Position numbers and translations under genes: made by a program. The notes below the pieces were generated by a model, which saw only the letters and a program-made list of their open reading frames with translations, was not told the DNA's origin and made no database searches. Below, one piece after another: positions 11,304-23,522 of a DNA stretch of 64,000 nucleotides. The DNA comes from Begonia masoniana (Eukaryota; Streptophyta; Magnoliopsida; Cucurbitales; Begoniaceae), in contig CM039509.1 in NCBI GenBank assembly GCA_022432975.1, forward strand, positions 10,134,621-10,198,620, read 5' to 3'. Positions within the stretch are counted from its first letter, which is position 1; every line of letters begins with the position of its first letter.

Positions 11304-11739
11304 TTGGTGGAGGAGCTCACGGGATGGTTGCTGCAGCCAGACAAATCCTGTCCCGAAGTTTAAGTATTCAAAGTAAAGTCTATGACTGTAAACCCTACTG
11401 GAATTCTGTGTTTGGTTTTTAAACTATGTTAGGATTCTGTATTTTTGGTTGTTGAAAACTCTGTTGGGATTCTGTTGGAAATTGGGATAATGTATAGATT
11501 TTGATGTTTAAGTTTTAAACCTCTGTATTTGACAGTTGAATTATGTTTCGAAGTATTCTGAAATTTGTTTGGAATATTTTCTATTAGTCTGTGCATGGAT
11601 AGTTTCTGGTTTTAGAGCTATCCATGCAGTTTGTTTTCTCGAATCTTTGTCATGTTGTCTGTCATGTTGTCAAATATGTTGTTTTAAAACTGTGTTTTGA
11701 AATCGGGTTTTTAATAAATTTTGAAGTTTTATGCCTTCC

Positions 11740-12180
11740 GTTGTTATGTCTTCTGTTGATATGTCATCCTGTTAAATGTTGTCAATTCAGTCATCCACCC
11801 AGTCAAAGTCAATTTATTCATCCGCCCCAGTCGATTCAGTCATCCGCCCAGTTTAAAACCCCGTCTTCCGGTTGACGTCACCGAAGTCTTCCGCTCAGTG
11901 TAAATATGTCTTCCGGCTGACGTCATCCCAGTTTTCCGCCAGTATAATGCTTATATCTTCCGGTTGACGTCATCCATCTTCCGGCTGACGTCATCTCCTC
12001 ATCCGATCTCAGTTACCGTCTGTGTCTTCCGCTTGACGTCACTCGTCTTCCGGTTGACGTCACCACCTCTTCTGCCCAGTTTTATCCAGTCTCTACCGCT
12101 GAACCCTGTTAACAATTTTAGTCATCCGGTCACTGTTCACACTTTTAGTCATCCGGTCACTGTTCACTTTTTGTCTTATT
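11740..12180 (+). repeat. TGACGTCA-type array in solo LTR1
   Basis: Six TGACGTCA cores in TTCCGG(C/T)TGACGTCA contexts between about 11870 and 12060. Two ~26-bp units TTTAGTCATCCGGTCACTG (12117-12170) follow, which match the expanded array of element A. Confidence 0.7.
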
Positions 12181-12459
12181 CTCATTAACCATTAATTACA
12201 TCTTCTGCTTCTGCCATTTGTAACTATTATCTATGTGTTTATACGTCTTCATGTCTCCTACTGTTATATGTTTTCAAAAAAAAAAATATGTCTTGTTTTC
12301 TGTAAAATGTCCGGTGTGATGGCTCCGATCCCGGACCCCGATCGGGTACGGTTTTGGGGCATCACAGTCTGACTGCAGCATCCATCCCGTGAGCTCTTCC
12401 CGCCAACTACATCAACTCATCAGTTTGAGGCTCAAGCTCCTCATCTGGAGGATCCGTAC

Positions 12460-13092
12460 CTACAACAGGGAGTTCATCTATGAGCCTAGAGCTCAGTAAG
12501 AATATACAATGCAGAGTGATGAACGTGCTATGCATGAATCTTTTTCAAATACATGAACATTACATTACATTTCACTTGACAGGAAGGTATAAGTGGGAAG
12601 AGGAGCTGGCGCAACAGGAGTACATGCCGCAACAGGAGTACATGCCACAACAGGAGTACATGACAGGATGCCACTCCTCGTCCACACTTAACCATACATT
12701 ACATTACAGGTTTTATCTTACTTAACTTCAAACCGTGTGCAGAAAACCTTTTCATGACTTTCAGAGGAAAACGTGTATGCATGAACATTCATAGACAGGC
12801 AACAGAATAATAAGCAGAATATAAAACAGAACACACATAACCTAAAACATAACCTATGGTTTAACTACCCAACGGAAATCTCGACAACATAAACCTAGTA
12901 CCTCCGTATTGTAGGGCCTTAAGGGCCAAACCTATACGTATGAACTTACCTGTGGTCCGAAATGTAGCAAACTTGAACGCACGAGCACTGTGGTTCACGA
13001 ACCTATAGCATGCATAAACGGACATTAACCCTAAACATCACGAAACTAGCAAATAAATAAACTAAAAATCGTTTTCTATCTAAGATGATTAC
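12460..13092 (-). other. LTR leader cassette in the A 3' LTR
   Basis: Minus strand. Intron 1 13092-13003 (TCTAAG|GTAATC to CTATAG|GT, 90 nt), exon 2 13002-12950 (53 nt), intron 2 12949-12460 (CACAG|GTAAGTTC to TTGTAG|GT, 490 nt). GGCC stem near 12914-12927. Acceptor-side stem TGAGC-CTAGA-GCTCA at 12481-12495. All sites are shared with the 5' LTR. Confidence 0.5.
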
Positions 13093-13438
13093 CTTAGACC
13101 GAAAAGCAGGAGGAAAATCAAAGAAGAAAGAAACCCTTGCGTTGGTTTTCTTCAACCGAAAGAGAGAAGCAGAGAGGAAAATGAGAGAGAGCAGAGAGGG
13201 AAATGTCTGACGTAGGAGGAAGAGAAGGAAAAATGATCTTGGCTTCCTTAACAAGTTTTGGACAAGTGTCAATCATCTATTTGATTTCTCCCACCAACCT
13301 TAATTACTTCCACATTTGCCCTTCCATTGGTTTTTAATCAAATTGGTTTGTTTTGATTACACAAGGTTTGGTTTTCCAATTAAACGTCCAAACAAATAAA
13401 AGAAAATATCTATTGTATTAATATACAATTTATCCCGC

Positions 13439-16400
13439 TTAAATGACCACGTGGCAAAAATGCCGGGTGTTACATTCCACCCACCTTAACAGAAATTTTG
13501 TCCCCAAAATTTGCCTAAGCGAATAGGTCTGGATACTGTGCTCTGACATCCTCTTGTCTTTCCCACGTGGCTTCCTCCACATTGTGGTTGCGCCATACAC
13601 TTTTTCCAGTGGAACCACCCTGTTTCGCAATACTTTGAGTGACATATCCAATATCTTTATAGGTCTTTCTTCATATGTCAGCGTCGGCATGAAATCAAAG
13701 TCCACATGTTCCACTATTTTGGTTGGATCTCGTACGCACTTTCTCAGCATCGAAACATGGAAGACATTATGAACTCCATCCATTGACGCTGGCAACTGTA
13801 GCTTGTAAGCCACGCTTCCAACACGCTTCAAGATGGGAAAAGGGCCAATGAACCTTGGGCTTAGCTTCCCTTTCTTGCCAAATCTCATTACATCTTTGAA
13901 AGGCGACACCTTCAGGAATACTTCATCGCCTTCAGCGAACTCCAAGTCTCTCCGTCTCCGATCTGCATAACTTTTCTGTCGACTCATAGCAGTGTTGATT
14001 CGTTGTTTGATAACATCAATCACTTCAGACATCTGCTGTAATATCTCAAGGCCGACAAGTCTGGACTCTCCAACTTCATCCCAACATAATGGAGATCTAC
14101 ATTTTCTGCCATAGAGGGCTTCATATGGAGCCATGCCGATAGTAGCCTGGTAGCTGTTATTATAAGCGAATTCAATTAACGATAAGTATCTACTCCAAGG
14201 AGCATGAAGTTCCAACACGCACGACCTTAACATGTCCTCCAATATCTGAATTGTTCTCTCAGATTGTCCATCTGTCTGTGGGTGAAACGCCGTGCTGAAA
14301 TCCAGCTTTGTACCCAAGGAGCTTTGTAAGCTTTTCCAAAACCTGGAAGTGAATCTAGGATCCCCGTCCGAAACAATTGACACCGGAATACCATGCAGCT
14401 TGACAATCTCATTAATGTACAGCTCAGCATACTGATCCATGGAGAATGTCGTTTTCACAGGTAGAAAATGGGCCGACTTCGTCAATCTGTCCACTATGAC
14501 CCATATGCTATTGTGGCCTTTGGCTGTTCTCGGAAGGCCAACGACAAAGTCCATTGTAATGTTCTCCCATTTCCATTCGGGAATCGGGAGAGGCTGAAGC
14601 GTCCCAGCTGGTCGTTGATGTTCAGCCTTGACTTGTTGGCATATCATGCAAGACTCCACAAACTTGGCCACTTCATTCTTCATATTTGGCCACCAGAAGT
14701 GAAGCTTCAAGTCCTGATACATCTTTGTGTTTCTTGGATGCACAGAGAAAGAAGACGAATGGGCTTCCGATAAGATGTGCTTCCGTAGTTCTTCGTCTTT
14801 CGGAACATACCATCTGTTTTTGAACTTCAAAATTCCATCTCCCGAATAACTGAACTCTGAAGATGCCGTAGGTATCTTGCTTACTATATCGGCCATCTCT
14901 TTTGAATTAGTCTTCTGGGCCTCCTTAATTCGGTTCAGAACAGTTGGTCGCAACGTTAGATTTGCCAGCACGACCGATAATTTAGAAACTACCTCTAGTT
15001 CAAACCTCTGAATTTCTGTCCTCAAAGGCAATGAGATGGTAGCCAAGGCCGGTTGCATAGTAGACGGCATCCTACTTAGCGCATCAGCTACCACATTGGC
15101 TTTCCCCGGGTGGTATTTAATCTCAACATCGTAATCTTTCATGAATTCTAACCATCTCCTTTGCCTCATATTCAACTCCTTTTGAGTAAAGAGGTACTTC
15201 AAACTCTTGTGGTCAGAAAACACCTCACATGACTGTCCATATAGGTGGTGTCTCCATATCTTCAGTGCAAATACAACCGCCGCTAACTCAAGGTCATGAG
15301 TAGGGTAGTTTTCTTCATGGCTCTTCAATTGTCTGGACGCGTATGCTACCACTTTCCCTTCTTGCATCAATACGCATCCCAAGCCAATTTTCGACGCATC
15401 ACAATATACGCTGAACTTGCCGTCTTCAACTGGTAATACTAACAGAGGAGCAGTGGTTAATTTCTGCTTAAGTGTCTGGAAGCTTATCTCACATGCTTCA
15501 GACCACCTGAACTTGATGTCCTTCCTTGTTAAGCTGGTCATAGGCTTCGCTATCACAGAAAATCCCTTGATGAATTTCCTGTAATAACCAGCTAGCCCGA
15601 TAAAACTTCGCACCTCACTGGCATTCCTCGGTCTCGGCCATTCTTTCACTGCCATAATCTTGGTTGGATCCACTGAAACTCCCTCTGTAGACACCACGTG
15701 GCCTAGGAAATTAACTCTGCTCAACCAGAATTCACACTTCGACAGCTTGGCGTACAATCGATGTTGTTTTAAAGTTGACAGCACAATAGTCAAGTGCTCA
15801 TCATGCTCGGCCTCACTCCTGGAATAAACCAGGATGTCGTCGATGAAAACAATCACAAACTTATCCAATACATCCTGGAATATCCTGTTCATCAGGTCCA
15901 TAAATGCCGCCGGAGCATTTGTTAACCCGAACGACATCACCAAGAACTCGTAATGCCCGTACCGGGTCCTGAAGGCGGTCTTTGGAATATCATCTGCTCT
16001 AACCTTCAACTGATAATAACCGGAGCGCAAGTCAATCTTAGAAAATACCCGAGCTCCTTGTAGCTGGTCAAATAAATCGTCAATTCTAGGCAACGGGTAC
16101 TTATTCTTGATAGTCAACTTGTTCAGCTCACGGTAGTCAATACACATCCGTAGGGACCCATCCTTCTTCTTGACGAACAAGACGGGAGCGCCCCACGGAG
16201 AGAAACTAGGGCGCACAAAGCCCTTGTCCACTAACTCTTTCAGCTGAGTCTTCAATTCCTTCAGCTCGATTGGTGCCATACGGTACGGATTCTTTGATAC
16301 TGGTTCCGCACCAGGGTACACGTCGATCTCAAACTCTATCTCACGATCTGGTGGCAATCCCGGTAGGTCATCTAAGAAAACCTCAGGGAAGTCTCGAACC

Positions 16401-17932
16401 ACCGGAATATTTTGAAGTTCGACCTCACCTTGCCTCTGAACATCTACTACGTGAGCAAGAAATCCGACACATCCTGACCTCATCAGCTGTTGAGCTTTCA
16501 AGGAGGATATAACAGGCATACTATGTTTCTTCGGTATTGCCTGATAGGAGAACTCTACCTCGTTCGCACGCTTAAAAGACACGAGCCCGGACCTGCAGTT
16601 GATGGTTGAATAATGTCTAAACAGCCAGTCCATCCCCAGAATAACGTCGTAACCTTTCATCCCGATGACGATGAGATTGGCATACAACTTCTGGTCTCCA
16701 ACTGACACTATATCACCCCGTACAACCTGCTCGGAGTGCATAAACTCTCCGGACGGCAGCATAATGCTGTAGGGCTGATCTGACAACGTACTACAAAATT
16801 TCTGTCTAATTACGAAGTCCATGGCCACAAACGAATGTGTGGCCCCCGTGTCCCACAAGGTATAAGCAGGTACCTCATACACCAAAATTGTACCTGTGAT
16901 TGCTGTGTGCAGATCAGCATCATCAACATCTTCCATCATTGCAAAAACTCTGGGTACGGCTTGACCTGTTCTGGTGTCGGGCATTGGGCAATCTCGCACA
17001 AGATGGCCTACTTTTCCGCATCGGAAACATTGGCCAGTGTAGAGCCTACATTCTCCCGTATGATTTCTCTGGCAACGTGGGCATACAGGAAGCTGAGGAG
17101 CTCCCATAGGTCTTTTCCCTTTGTCCTGATAAATGGCAACTTCATTTGGTCTTTTGACACCTCTGTTCTGTTGCTGCCGTGGTTGCCCAAACTGTCCCTT
17201 TTGTTGTTGTTGCTGCTGCTGAGGGGCATCCTGCATGATTCTCTTTGATGTATATCTCTGAGACTTTGCCTCTAAGGCTTCCAACTGATAAGCCTTAGCT
17301 ACCACCTTTGTGTATGGGGCCTCGTCAAATCCCCCGTATGTAATCCCTCGTAAGAGGTCCATCTTCAAACCCTGGATAAACTGATGCACCTTATTTTCAT
17401 CAGTGGCCACAAGGTGGGGTGCATAACGGGATAATGAATCGAACTTCTGAACATACTCGGCCACCGTTCCAAACTGTCGTAGTCGAGAGAATTCCAGTAA
17501 CTTCTCCTTCCTCATGTTGCGGTCAAAGTACTTCTCGTAGAAGAGTGTCTTAAATCCCTCCCAGCTTAATGCCACAGTGCTTGACTGCACTGTATCCCAC
17601 CAAAATCCAGCACTCTTGGTGAGATTAAACGAGGCACATATCACTTTCTTATTTTCCTCCACCTCTGCATAATTCAACATGCGTTCAATCTGCCGGATCC
17701 ATTCCTCAGCGTGAGTAGGATCTGTTGATAATCCATCGAACATAGGCGGTTGGAGACACCGAAATCTCTCACCACTTGTGTCACGTGGAGTATTTGTATG
17801 GTTATTGTTGTTTCCATTGCCCTCCCTCGCAATCAAACGCTCGATCATGCGAGATTGAGTGCCGGCCAACTCAGTTAGACGGTCGAGGGCGTCGCCTCTG
17901 TCATTTGCATCACCCTGATTTCCTCTCACCAT
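13439..17932 (-). CDS. gag-pol: Gypsy chromovirus Gag-Pol polyprotein (element A)
   Basis: Single 1497-codon frame. Gag is residues 1 to about 290. A CCHC zinc knuckle ([14 protein letters not shown]) lies near residue 299, and an aspartic protease motif (DTGATHSF) near 361. Reverse transcriptase has FIDDIL near residue 696. RNase H has YCDAS near 842. Integrase has TMDF near 1127, the second acidic residue in VSDGDPRF and the glutamate in GQSERT. A diverged chromodomain-like tail starts with [12 protein letters not shown]. Compared with element D (36737-37309), the tail changes frame after PLEKV (near 13597), consistent with one lost base. The frame therefore reads 12 codons into the LTR. 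The ATG at 17932 begins MVRG, as in element J. It copies and integrates the element. The chromodomain in this family guides insertion to particular chromatin. Confidence 0.95.
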   Translation of the reverse strand: MVRGNQGDANDRGDALDRLTELAGTQSRMIERLIAREGNGNNNNHTNTPRDTSGERFRCLQPPMFDGLSTDPTHAEEWIRQIERMLNYAEVEENKKVICASFNLTKSAGFWWDTVQSSTVALSWEGFKTLFYEKYFDRNMRKEKLLEFSRLRQFGTVAEYVQKFDSLSRYAPHLVATDENKVHQFIQGLKMDLLRGITYGGFDEAPYTKVVAKAYQLEALEAKSQRYTSKRIMQDAPQQQQQQQKGQFGQPRQQQNRGVKRPNEVAIYQDKGKRPMGAPQLPVCPRCQRNHTGECRLYTGQCFRCGKVGHLVRDCPMPDTRTGQAVPRVFAMMEDVDDADLHTAITGTILVYEVPAYTLWDTGATHSFVAMDFVIRQKFCSTLSDQPYSIMLPSGEFMHSEQVVRGDIVSVGDQKLYANLIVIGMKGYDVILGMDWLFRHYSTINCRSGLVSFKRANEVEFSYQAIPKKHSMPVISSLKAQQLMRSGCVGFLAHVVDVQRQGEVELQNIPVVRDFPEVFLDDLPGLPPDREIEFEIDVYPGAEPVSKNPYRMAPIELKELKTQLKELVDKGFVRPSFSPWGAPVLFVKKKDGSLRMCIDYRELNKLTIKNKYPLPRIDDLFDQLQGARVFSKIDLRSGYYQLKVRADDIPKTAFRTRYGHYEFLVMSFGLTNAPAAFMDLMNRIFQDVLDKFVIVFIDDILVYSRSEAEHDEHLTIVLSTLKQHRLYAKLSKCEFWLSRVNFLGHVVSTEGVSVDPTKIMAVKEWPRPRNASEVRSFIGLAGYYRKFIKGFSVIAKPMTSLTRKDIKFRWSEACEISFQTLKQKLTTAPLLVLPVEDGKFSVYCDASKIGLGCVLMQEGKVVAYASRQLKSHEENYPTHDLELAAVVFALKIWRHHLYGQSCEVFSDHKSLKYLFTQKELNMRQRRWLEFMKDYDVEIKYHPGKANVVADALSRMPSTMQPALATISLPLRTEIQRFELEVVSKLSVVLANLTLRPTVLNRIKEAQKTNSKEMADIVSKIPTASSEFSYSGDGILKFKNRWYVPKDEELRKHILSEAHSSSFSVHPRNTKMYQDLKLHFWWPNMKNEVAKFVESCMICQQVKAEHQRPAGTLQPLPIPEWKWENITMDFVVGLPRTAKGHNSIWVIVDRLTKSAHFLPVKTTFSMDQYAELYINEIVKLHGIPVSIVSDGDPRFTSRFWKSLQSSLGTKLDFSTAFHPQTDGQSERTIQILEDMLRSCVLELHAPWSRYLSLIEFAYNNSYQATIGMAPYEALYGRKCRSPLCWDEVGESRLVGLEILQQMSEVIDVIKQRINTAMSRQKSYADRRRRDLEFAEGDEVFLKVSPFKDVMRFGKKGKLSPRFIGPFPILKRVGSVAYKLQLPASMDGVHNVFHVSMLRKCVRDPTKIVEHVDFDFMPTLTYEERPIKILDMSLKVLRNRVVPLEKVYGATTMWRKPRGKDKRMSEHSIQTYSLRQILGTKFLLRWVECNTRHFCHVVI
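13475..13487 (-). other. Polypurine tract of element A
   Basis: Minus-strand AAGGTGGGTGGAA immediately before the LTR start TGTAACACC. It primes second-strand synthesis in this family. Confidence 0.85.
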
Positions 17933-18090
17933 TCTAGAAAATCCTATAAACAGAATAACTAAATTAAATAAACAGAACTTTTACAGAAACTTAAACACTT
18001 ACAGTTGGTGGGGCGATCTCACGAGGCGGATTGCGCAGTCAGACATTTCACAGAATCGGTTTTAAAACCTTATCGCTCTGATACCATAAC
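17933..18090 (-). promoter_or_regulatory. Leader and primer binding site of element A
   Basis: Minus-strand TGGTATCAGAGC at 18086-18075, complementary to the tRNA-Met 3' end, four bases from the LTR end. A short (~150 bp) AT-rich leader leads to the polyprotein ATG. Confidence 0.88.
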
Positions 18091-18369
18091 TGTGACAGCC
18101 CAAATTCCGAAACCCTCAATCGGAGTCCTAGAATCAAGCCGTCACTCCGGGACATTTTATCAGAAAACGTGGACTATTTTTTTTTTAACGGAACAGGTTG
18201 GACTTTTGAAACATACCCTTAACAAATTTACAGAGGAGGAAAAACATTTTCAGGATTTAGAATCAAACAGAGAAGAAAGAAATAGTTAAAAAGACAGAAT
18301 GATATTAAAAGACGGACCTCTAAATAAATGACAGAATTTAAAACTTGGAACAGAGTCAGAAAACATATT

Positions 18370-18838
18370 GAAAGAAACCGGATGATAAAATGTGTGAACA
18401 GTACCGGATGACCAAATTGTGAACAGTAACCGGATGACCAAATTGTGAACAGTAACCGGGAGACCAAATTGTGAACAGTAACCGGATGATAAAATGTGTG
18501 AACAGTACCGGATGACCAAATTGTGAACAGTAACCGGATGACCAAATTGTGAACAGTAACCGGATGACCAAATTGTGAACAGTAACCGGGTGACCAAATT
18601 GTGAACAGTAACCGGATGATAAAATGTGTGAACAGTACCGGATGACCAAATTGTGAACAGTAACCGGATGACCAAATTGTGAACAGTAACCGGATGACCA
18701 AATGTGTGAACAGTAACCGGATGACCAAATTGTGAACAGTAACCGGATGACCAAATTGTGAACAGTAACCGGATGACCAAATGTGTGAACAGTAACCGAA
18801 TGACCAAATGTGTGAACAGTACCGGATGACCAAATTTT
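18370..18838 (-). repeat. 26-bp tandem repeat array in the A 5' LTR, about 18 copies
   Basis: Same unit and variant order as the 9409-9928 array but about two units shorter. The two LTRs were identical at insertion, so copy number has changed since. Confidence 0.88.
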
Positions 18839-19347
18839 CAAGGCAGAATTTGACAACTCTTTAACAGAAAGACATACCAACAGAGAGCAAAAGGACAGAA
18901 AACATAAAATCTCAAATTCTCAAACCGATTCAAAACATGGTTCTCGAACACGACATAAGGCATAACAGGGACTTAAAAAAAAATCGCACTACATGGATAG
19001 CTCTAAAACCAGAAACTATCCATGCACAGACTAACAGAAAATATTCCAAACAAATTTCAGAATACTTCGAAATATAATTCAACTGTCAAATACAGAGGTT
19101 TAAAACATCAATACAGGTTCCATACATCGTTTTTGTGGATCCCAAAAGTTTTACAGAACTTGACATACACTTCAAACGTTTTAAAACCCCAAAACAACTT
19201 GTACAAAACTTGACATAACTTTACATAAAACACATTCTCACAGGAATGACATTTGTCTGACTGCAGCAACCATCCCGTGAGCTCTTCCCGCCAACTACAT
19301 CAACTCATCAGTTTGAGGCTCAAGCTCCTCATCTGGAGGATCCGTAC

Positions 19348-19972
19348 CTACAACAGGGAGTTCATCTATGAGCCTAGAGCTCAGTAAGAACATACAATGT
19401 AGAGTGATGAACGTTCTATGCATGAATTTTTTTCAAATACATGAACATTACATTACATTTCACTGGACAGGAAGGTATAAGTGGGAAGAGGAGCTGGCGC
19501 AACAGGAGTACATGCCACAACAGGACATAACAGGAGTACATGACAGGATGTCAGTCCTCGTCCACACTTAACCATACATTACATTACAGGTTTTATCTTA
19601 CTTAACTTCAAACCGTGTGCAGAAAACCTTTTCATGACTTTCAGAGAAAAACGTGTATGCATGAACATTCATAGACAGGCAACAGAATAATAAGCAGAAT
19701 ATAAAACAGAACACACTTAACCTAAAACATAACCTATGGTTTAACTACCCAACGGAAATCTCGACAACATAAACCTAGTACCTCCGTATTGTAGGGCCTT
19801 AAGGGACAAACCTATACGTATGAACTTACCTGTGGTCCGAAATGCAGCAAACTTGAACGCACGAGAACTGTGGTTCACGAACCTATAGCATGCATAAACG
19901 GACATTAACCCTAAACATCACGAAACTAGCAAATAAATAAACTAAAAATCGTTTTCTATCTAAGATGATTAC
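19348..19972 (-). other. LTR leader cassette in the A 5' LTR
   Basis: Minus strand. Intron 1 19972-19883 (90 nt), exon 2 19882-19830 (53 nt), intron 2 19829-19348 (482 nt), then exon 3. The frame through exon 2 into exon 3 ends in the acidic tail TDPPDEELEPQTDELM before TAG, almost the tail seen in solo LTR1. Acceptor-side stem is TGAGC-CTAGA-GCTCA at 19369-19383. The 89-codon frame upstream (start 20152) reaches the intron 1 donor in a different phase, so it does not join this tail. Confidence 0.5.
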
Positions 19973-20354
19973 CTTAGACCGAAAAGCAGGAGGAAAATCA
20001 AAGAAGGAAGAAACCCTTGCGTTGGTTTTCTTCAACCGAAAGAGAGAAGCAGAGAGGAAAATGAGAGAGAGCAGAGAGGGAAATGTCTGACGTAGGAGGA
20101 AGAGAAGGAAAAATGATCTTGGCTTCCTTAACAAGTTTTGGACAAGTGTCAATCATCTATTTGATTTCTCCCACCAACCTTAATTACTTCCACATTTGCC
20201 CTTCCATTGGTTTTTAATCAAATTGGTTTGTTTTGATTACACAAGGTTTGGTTTTCCAATTAAACGTCCAAACAAATAAAAGAAAATATCTATTGTATTA
20301 ATATACAATTTATCCCGCTTAAATGACCACGTGGCAAAAATGTCGGGTGTTACA

Positions 20355-23300
20355 AAAAAAGAGTAAATTTGATTTACTAGTTACTGAATCTTGTTTGGTA
20401 GAAAGTGATTTATCACCCTGGATAATTGATTCAGGAGCGACTAATCATGTTTGTTGTTCTTTGCATATGCTAAACTCATACAGGAGACTAGCTGATGGAG
20501 AATTCACTCTCAGAGTTGGCAACGAGGCGGTTGTTTCAGCTTCAGCAGTGGGAGAAGCCAAAATTTATTTTGAGAACAATAAATATTTGTTTTTAGAAAA
20601 CATTTATTTTATTCCAGGGTTTACTAGAAACCTCATTTCTGTTTCTCGAATAATTGAACAATTATATGCTATTTCTTTTAATAATAATTCAGTTATTATT
20701 TCTCGAAATAGTTTAAATATTTGTTCAGGCTCAATGAAAAATGCGCTTTATATGATAAGACCCATTATAAATTCATCACTGTTGAATACTGAAATGTTCA
20801 AAGTGGAATTGCCTAAATCCAAGAAGCAAAAGATTTCTCATACTGATGATACATATCTTTGGCACCTACGACTTGGTCATATTAATCTTGATAGAATTAA
20901 CAGACTTGTTAAGGATGGTCCTTTAAAAGATCTAACTGTTGGATCTTTACCTGTTTGTGAATCATGTCTAGAAGGTAAAATGACCAAGAGGTCCTTTATT
21001 GGAAAGGGCCAAAGGGCTCAAGAAACACTTGAGCTCATACATTCAGATGTATGTGGCCCAATATCTACACGGGCTAGAGGTGGCTATGAGTACTTTGTGA
21101 CATTCATAGATGATTACTCAAGATATGGATATACTTACCTAATTCAGTTTAAATCTGAAACTTTAAGAAAGTTTCAAGATTTTAAAGCTGAAGTTGAGAA
21201 CAAATTAGGTAAGACAATCAAGTGTCTTCGATCAGATCGAGGTGGTGAGTACCTTGACAGTGAATTCAAGGATTATCTGTTAGAATATGGGATAGTATTC
21301 CAACTAACAGCACCAGGCACGCCTCAGCAAAATGGTGTTGCTGAAAGAAGAAATCGAACATTGCTTAATATGGTAAGATCCATGATGAGCTATTCTTCTC
21401 TTCCAAAATCATTTTGGGGTTATGCTTTACAAACAGCAACCTACATAGTTAATGTAGTTCCATCTAAGTCTATACCTAATACACCCTTAGAGTTGTGGAG
21501 TGGTCACAAACCTAGTTTGAGACACTTTCGCATATGGGGTTGTCCAGCACATGTGCTAGTAGGTAAGACCGGGAAGTTGGAACCAAGAACTGAGGTTTGC
21601 TTGTTTGTTGGATATGCAGTAGGCACGAGAGGAGGTTTGTTTTATAGTCCTCAGGATAATAAGGTATTTGTATCGACAAATGCCACATTTCTTGAACATG
21701 ACTATATAACAAATTACAAACCTCATAGTAAGATTGTCTTAGAAGAGATTCAATCTGACCAGGTTAGACCGGTTACAACAACAGTTGTTGATCCACAAGT
21801 TACAAGAAACACCACTCTTTCTAGTCAACCTATCATTACACTTCGTCGTAGTGATAGGGTAGTGCGACTACCATCTCGATATCGACACGATGGTGAAGCA
21901 CAAGTTGCTATCACCGATGATGGGAATGATGATCCATTGACATATAGATGTGCAATGGAAGACTCTGACAAAGAAGCATGGCTTGAAGCTATGAAACTTG
22001 AAATGGAATCTATGTATTCCAACTCAGTCTGGGATCTTGTAGATTTACCTTAAGGGATAAAACCCATTGGATGTAAATGGATCTACAAGAGGAAACTTGG
22101 AATAGACGGGAATGTAGAGACATTCAAAGTTAGACTGGTGGCTAAGGGTTATACCCAAAAAGAAGGGATTGACTATGAAGAAACCTTCTCACCAGTAGCA
22201 ATGCTTAAGTCTATTCGTATTCTGCTTTCCATAGCTGCTCATTATGATTATGAGATTTGGCAGATGGACGTAAAGACAGCTTTTTTGAATGGCTATCTTG
22301 AGGAGACTATCTACATGGAACAGCCAGAGGGTTTCATAGCACAGGATGCAAAACAAAAGGTTTGTAAATTGCATAGGTCTATTTATGGACTCATGCAAGC
22401 ATCCAGGTCATGGAATATGAGATTTGATGATGCGATCAAATCTTATGGATTTGTTCAATGTCTTGATGAGTCTTGTGTATACAAGCTCTTCAAGGAGAAG
22501 CAAGTGGTTTTTCTAATTCTTTATGTCGATGATATTCTACTTATTGGGAATAATGTAGGATTATTATCAGACATAAAAGCTTGGTTGGCTAAGCAATTCC
22601 AAATGAAAGATTTGGGAGAAGCGAGCTATATTCTTGGGATTCGTCCATTTAGAGATCGCAAGAATAAGTTGTTAGCCTTGTCTCAGGAATTGTATATTGA
22701 CAAGATGCTTGTCAGATATTCAATGCAGAACTCTAAGAAAGGTAATTTACCTTCTCGTCATGGAGTTACTCTTTCTAAGAAGTAGTGTCCTGACACGCCT
22801 CAAAAGGAAGAGGATATGAGACGCTATCCATATGCATCAGCAGTTGGTAGCTTGATGTATGCTATGTTATGCACAAGACTAGACATTTGCTATGCAGTAG
22901 GGATAGTTAGCCGTTTTCAGTCTAATCCAGGATTAGATCACTGGATAGCAGTCAAGCACATTCTCAAGTATCTTAGGAGAACGAGAAATTATATGCTTGT
23001 ATATTCTGGTAGGGATTTGATTCCTACAGGATATACAGATTCTGATTTTTAATCTGATATAGATGATCGAAAGTCGATATCTGGATCAGTATTTACTCTT
23101 GGTGGTGGAGCCATTGTTTGGAGAAGTACCAAACAAGGAGGAGTTTCTGACTCGACTATGGAAGCCGAGTACATAGCTGCTTCAGAAGCAGCTAAAGAAG
23201 CTGTTTGGCTCTGCAAGTTCTTTAGTGATCTGGAAGTTGTTCCAGATATAAATAAACCACTCACACTTTATTGTGATAATAGTGGTGCAGTGGCGAATTC

Positions 23301-23508
23301 TAAAGAACCGAGAAGCCACAAAAGATCAAAGCATATAGAAAGAAAATATCATCTGATTAGAGAAATCGTGCAACGTGGAGACGTCGCCGTTTTGAAGATT
23401 CCAACCACTGAGAATCTTGCAGATCCCTTCACCAAGACATTGCCTGCAAAGAGTTTTGATAAACATCTTGAAGGACTAGGGATTAGAGACATGTCTCATT
23501 TACTTTAG
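20355..23508 (+). pseudogene. pol: Copia B pol: protease, integrase, RT, RNase H
   Basis: Frame resumes after element A at SKFDLLVTESCLVE. Protease DSGATNH follows. The integrase zinc region is WHLRLGH...CESC near 20860-20970. Integrase core residues sit in IHSDVCGP, RSDRGGEY and QQNGVAERRNRT. RT has QMDVKTAFLNG and YVDDILL (near 22525). RNase H has MEAEYIA and YCDNSGAV. Three in-frame stops break it: TAA 22051-22053, TAG 22783-22785 and TAA 23050-23052. No frameshift is evident between them. The natural stop is TAG 23506-23508. Pol would copy and integrate the element, but this copy cannot make full-length Pol. Confidence 0.93.
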
Positions 23509-23522
23509 GGCAAGTGGGAGAT
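23509..23522 (+). other. Polypurine tract of copia B
   Basis: GGGCAAGTGGGAGAT directly after the pol stop and before the LTR start TGTTGGGAA. It primes plus-strand synthesis in the family. Confidence 0.8.

Larger units (their letters stand above)
10347..12366 (+). mobile_element. Solo gypsy LTR (solo LTR1), 2020 bp, TSD GTCTG
   Basis: Starts TGTAACACCCGGCATTTTTG and ends GGGGCATCACA. Flanked by GTCTG at 10342-10346 and 12367-12371. The uninterrupted site, CATTTGTCTGACTGCAGC, is present in the 5' LTR of A near 19248-19265, proving a clean insertion. No internal domain remains, so the element was reduced by LTR-LTR recombination. Confidence 0.95.
9119..13474 (-). mobile_element. 3' LTR of element A, split by a solo LTR
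   Basis: On the minus strand it begins TGTAACACCCGGCATTTTTG (13474) and ends GGGCTGTCACA (9119). Removing the solo LTR at 10347-12366 and one GTCTG copy leaves about 2331 bp, close to the 2264 bp of the 5' LTR. Most of the difference lies in the number of 26-bp repeats. Confidence 0.9.
9119..20354 (-). mobile_element. Gypsy chromovirus element A, full length
   Basis: Complete minus-strand element. 5' LTR 18091-20354, primer site 18075-18086, leader, one 1497-codon polyprotein, polypurine tract 13475-13487, 3' LTR 9119-13474 (interrupted by a solo LTR). Flanks are GAAAA on the left (9114-9118) and AAAAA on the right (20355-20359), a 5-bp duplication with one mismatch. In the outermost ~570 bp the two LTRs show about five differences by eye, so insertion was fairly recent. 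Confidence 0.93.
18091..20354 (-). mobile_element. 5' LTR of element A, 2264 bp, uninterrupted
   Basis: Minus strand TGTAACACCCGACATTTTTG (20354) to GGGCTGTCACA (18091). It holds the empty site of solo LTR1 and otherwise matches the 3' LTR closely. Confidence 0.93.

Noticed and set aside
13003..13272. 89-codon minus-strand frame (MTLVQNLLRKPRS...), also at 19883-20152, as a gene
   Set aside because: It is in the LTR leader, Leu/Phe-rich from pyrimidine tracts, and does not join the acidic tail in phase. Kept only as part of the cassette discussion.
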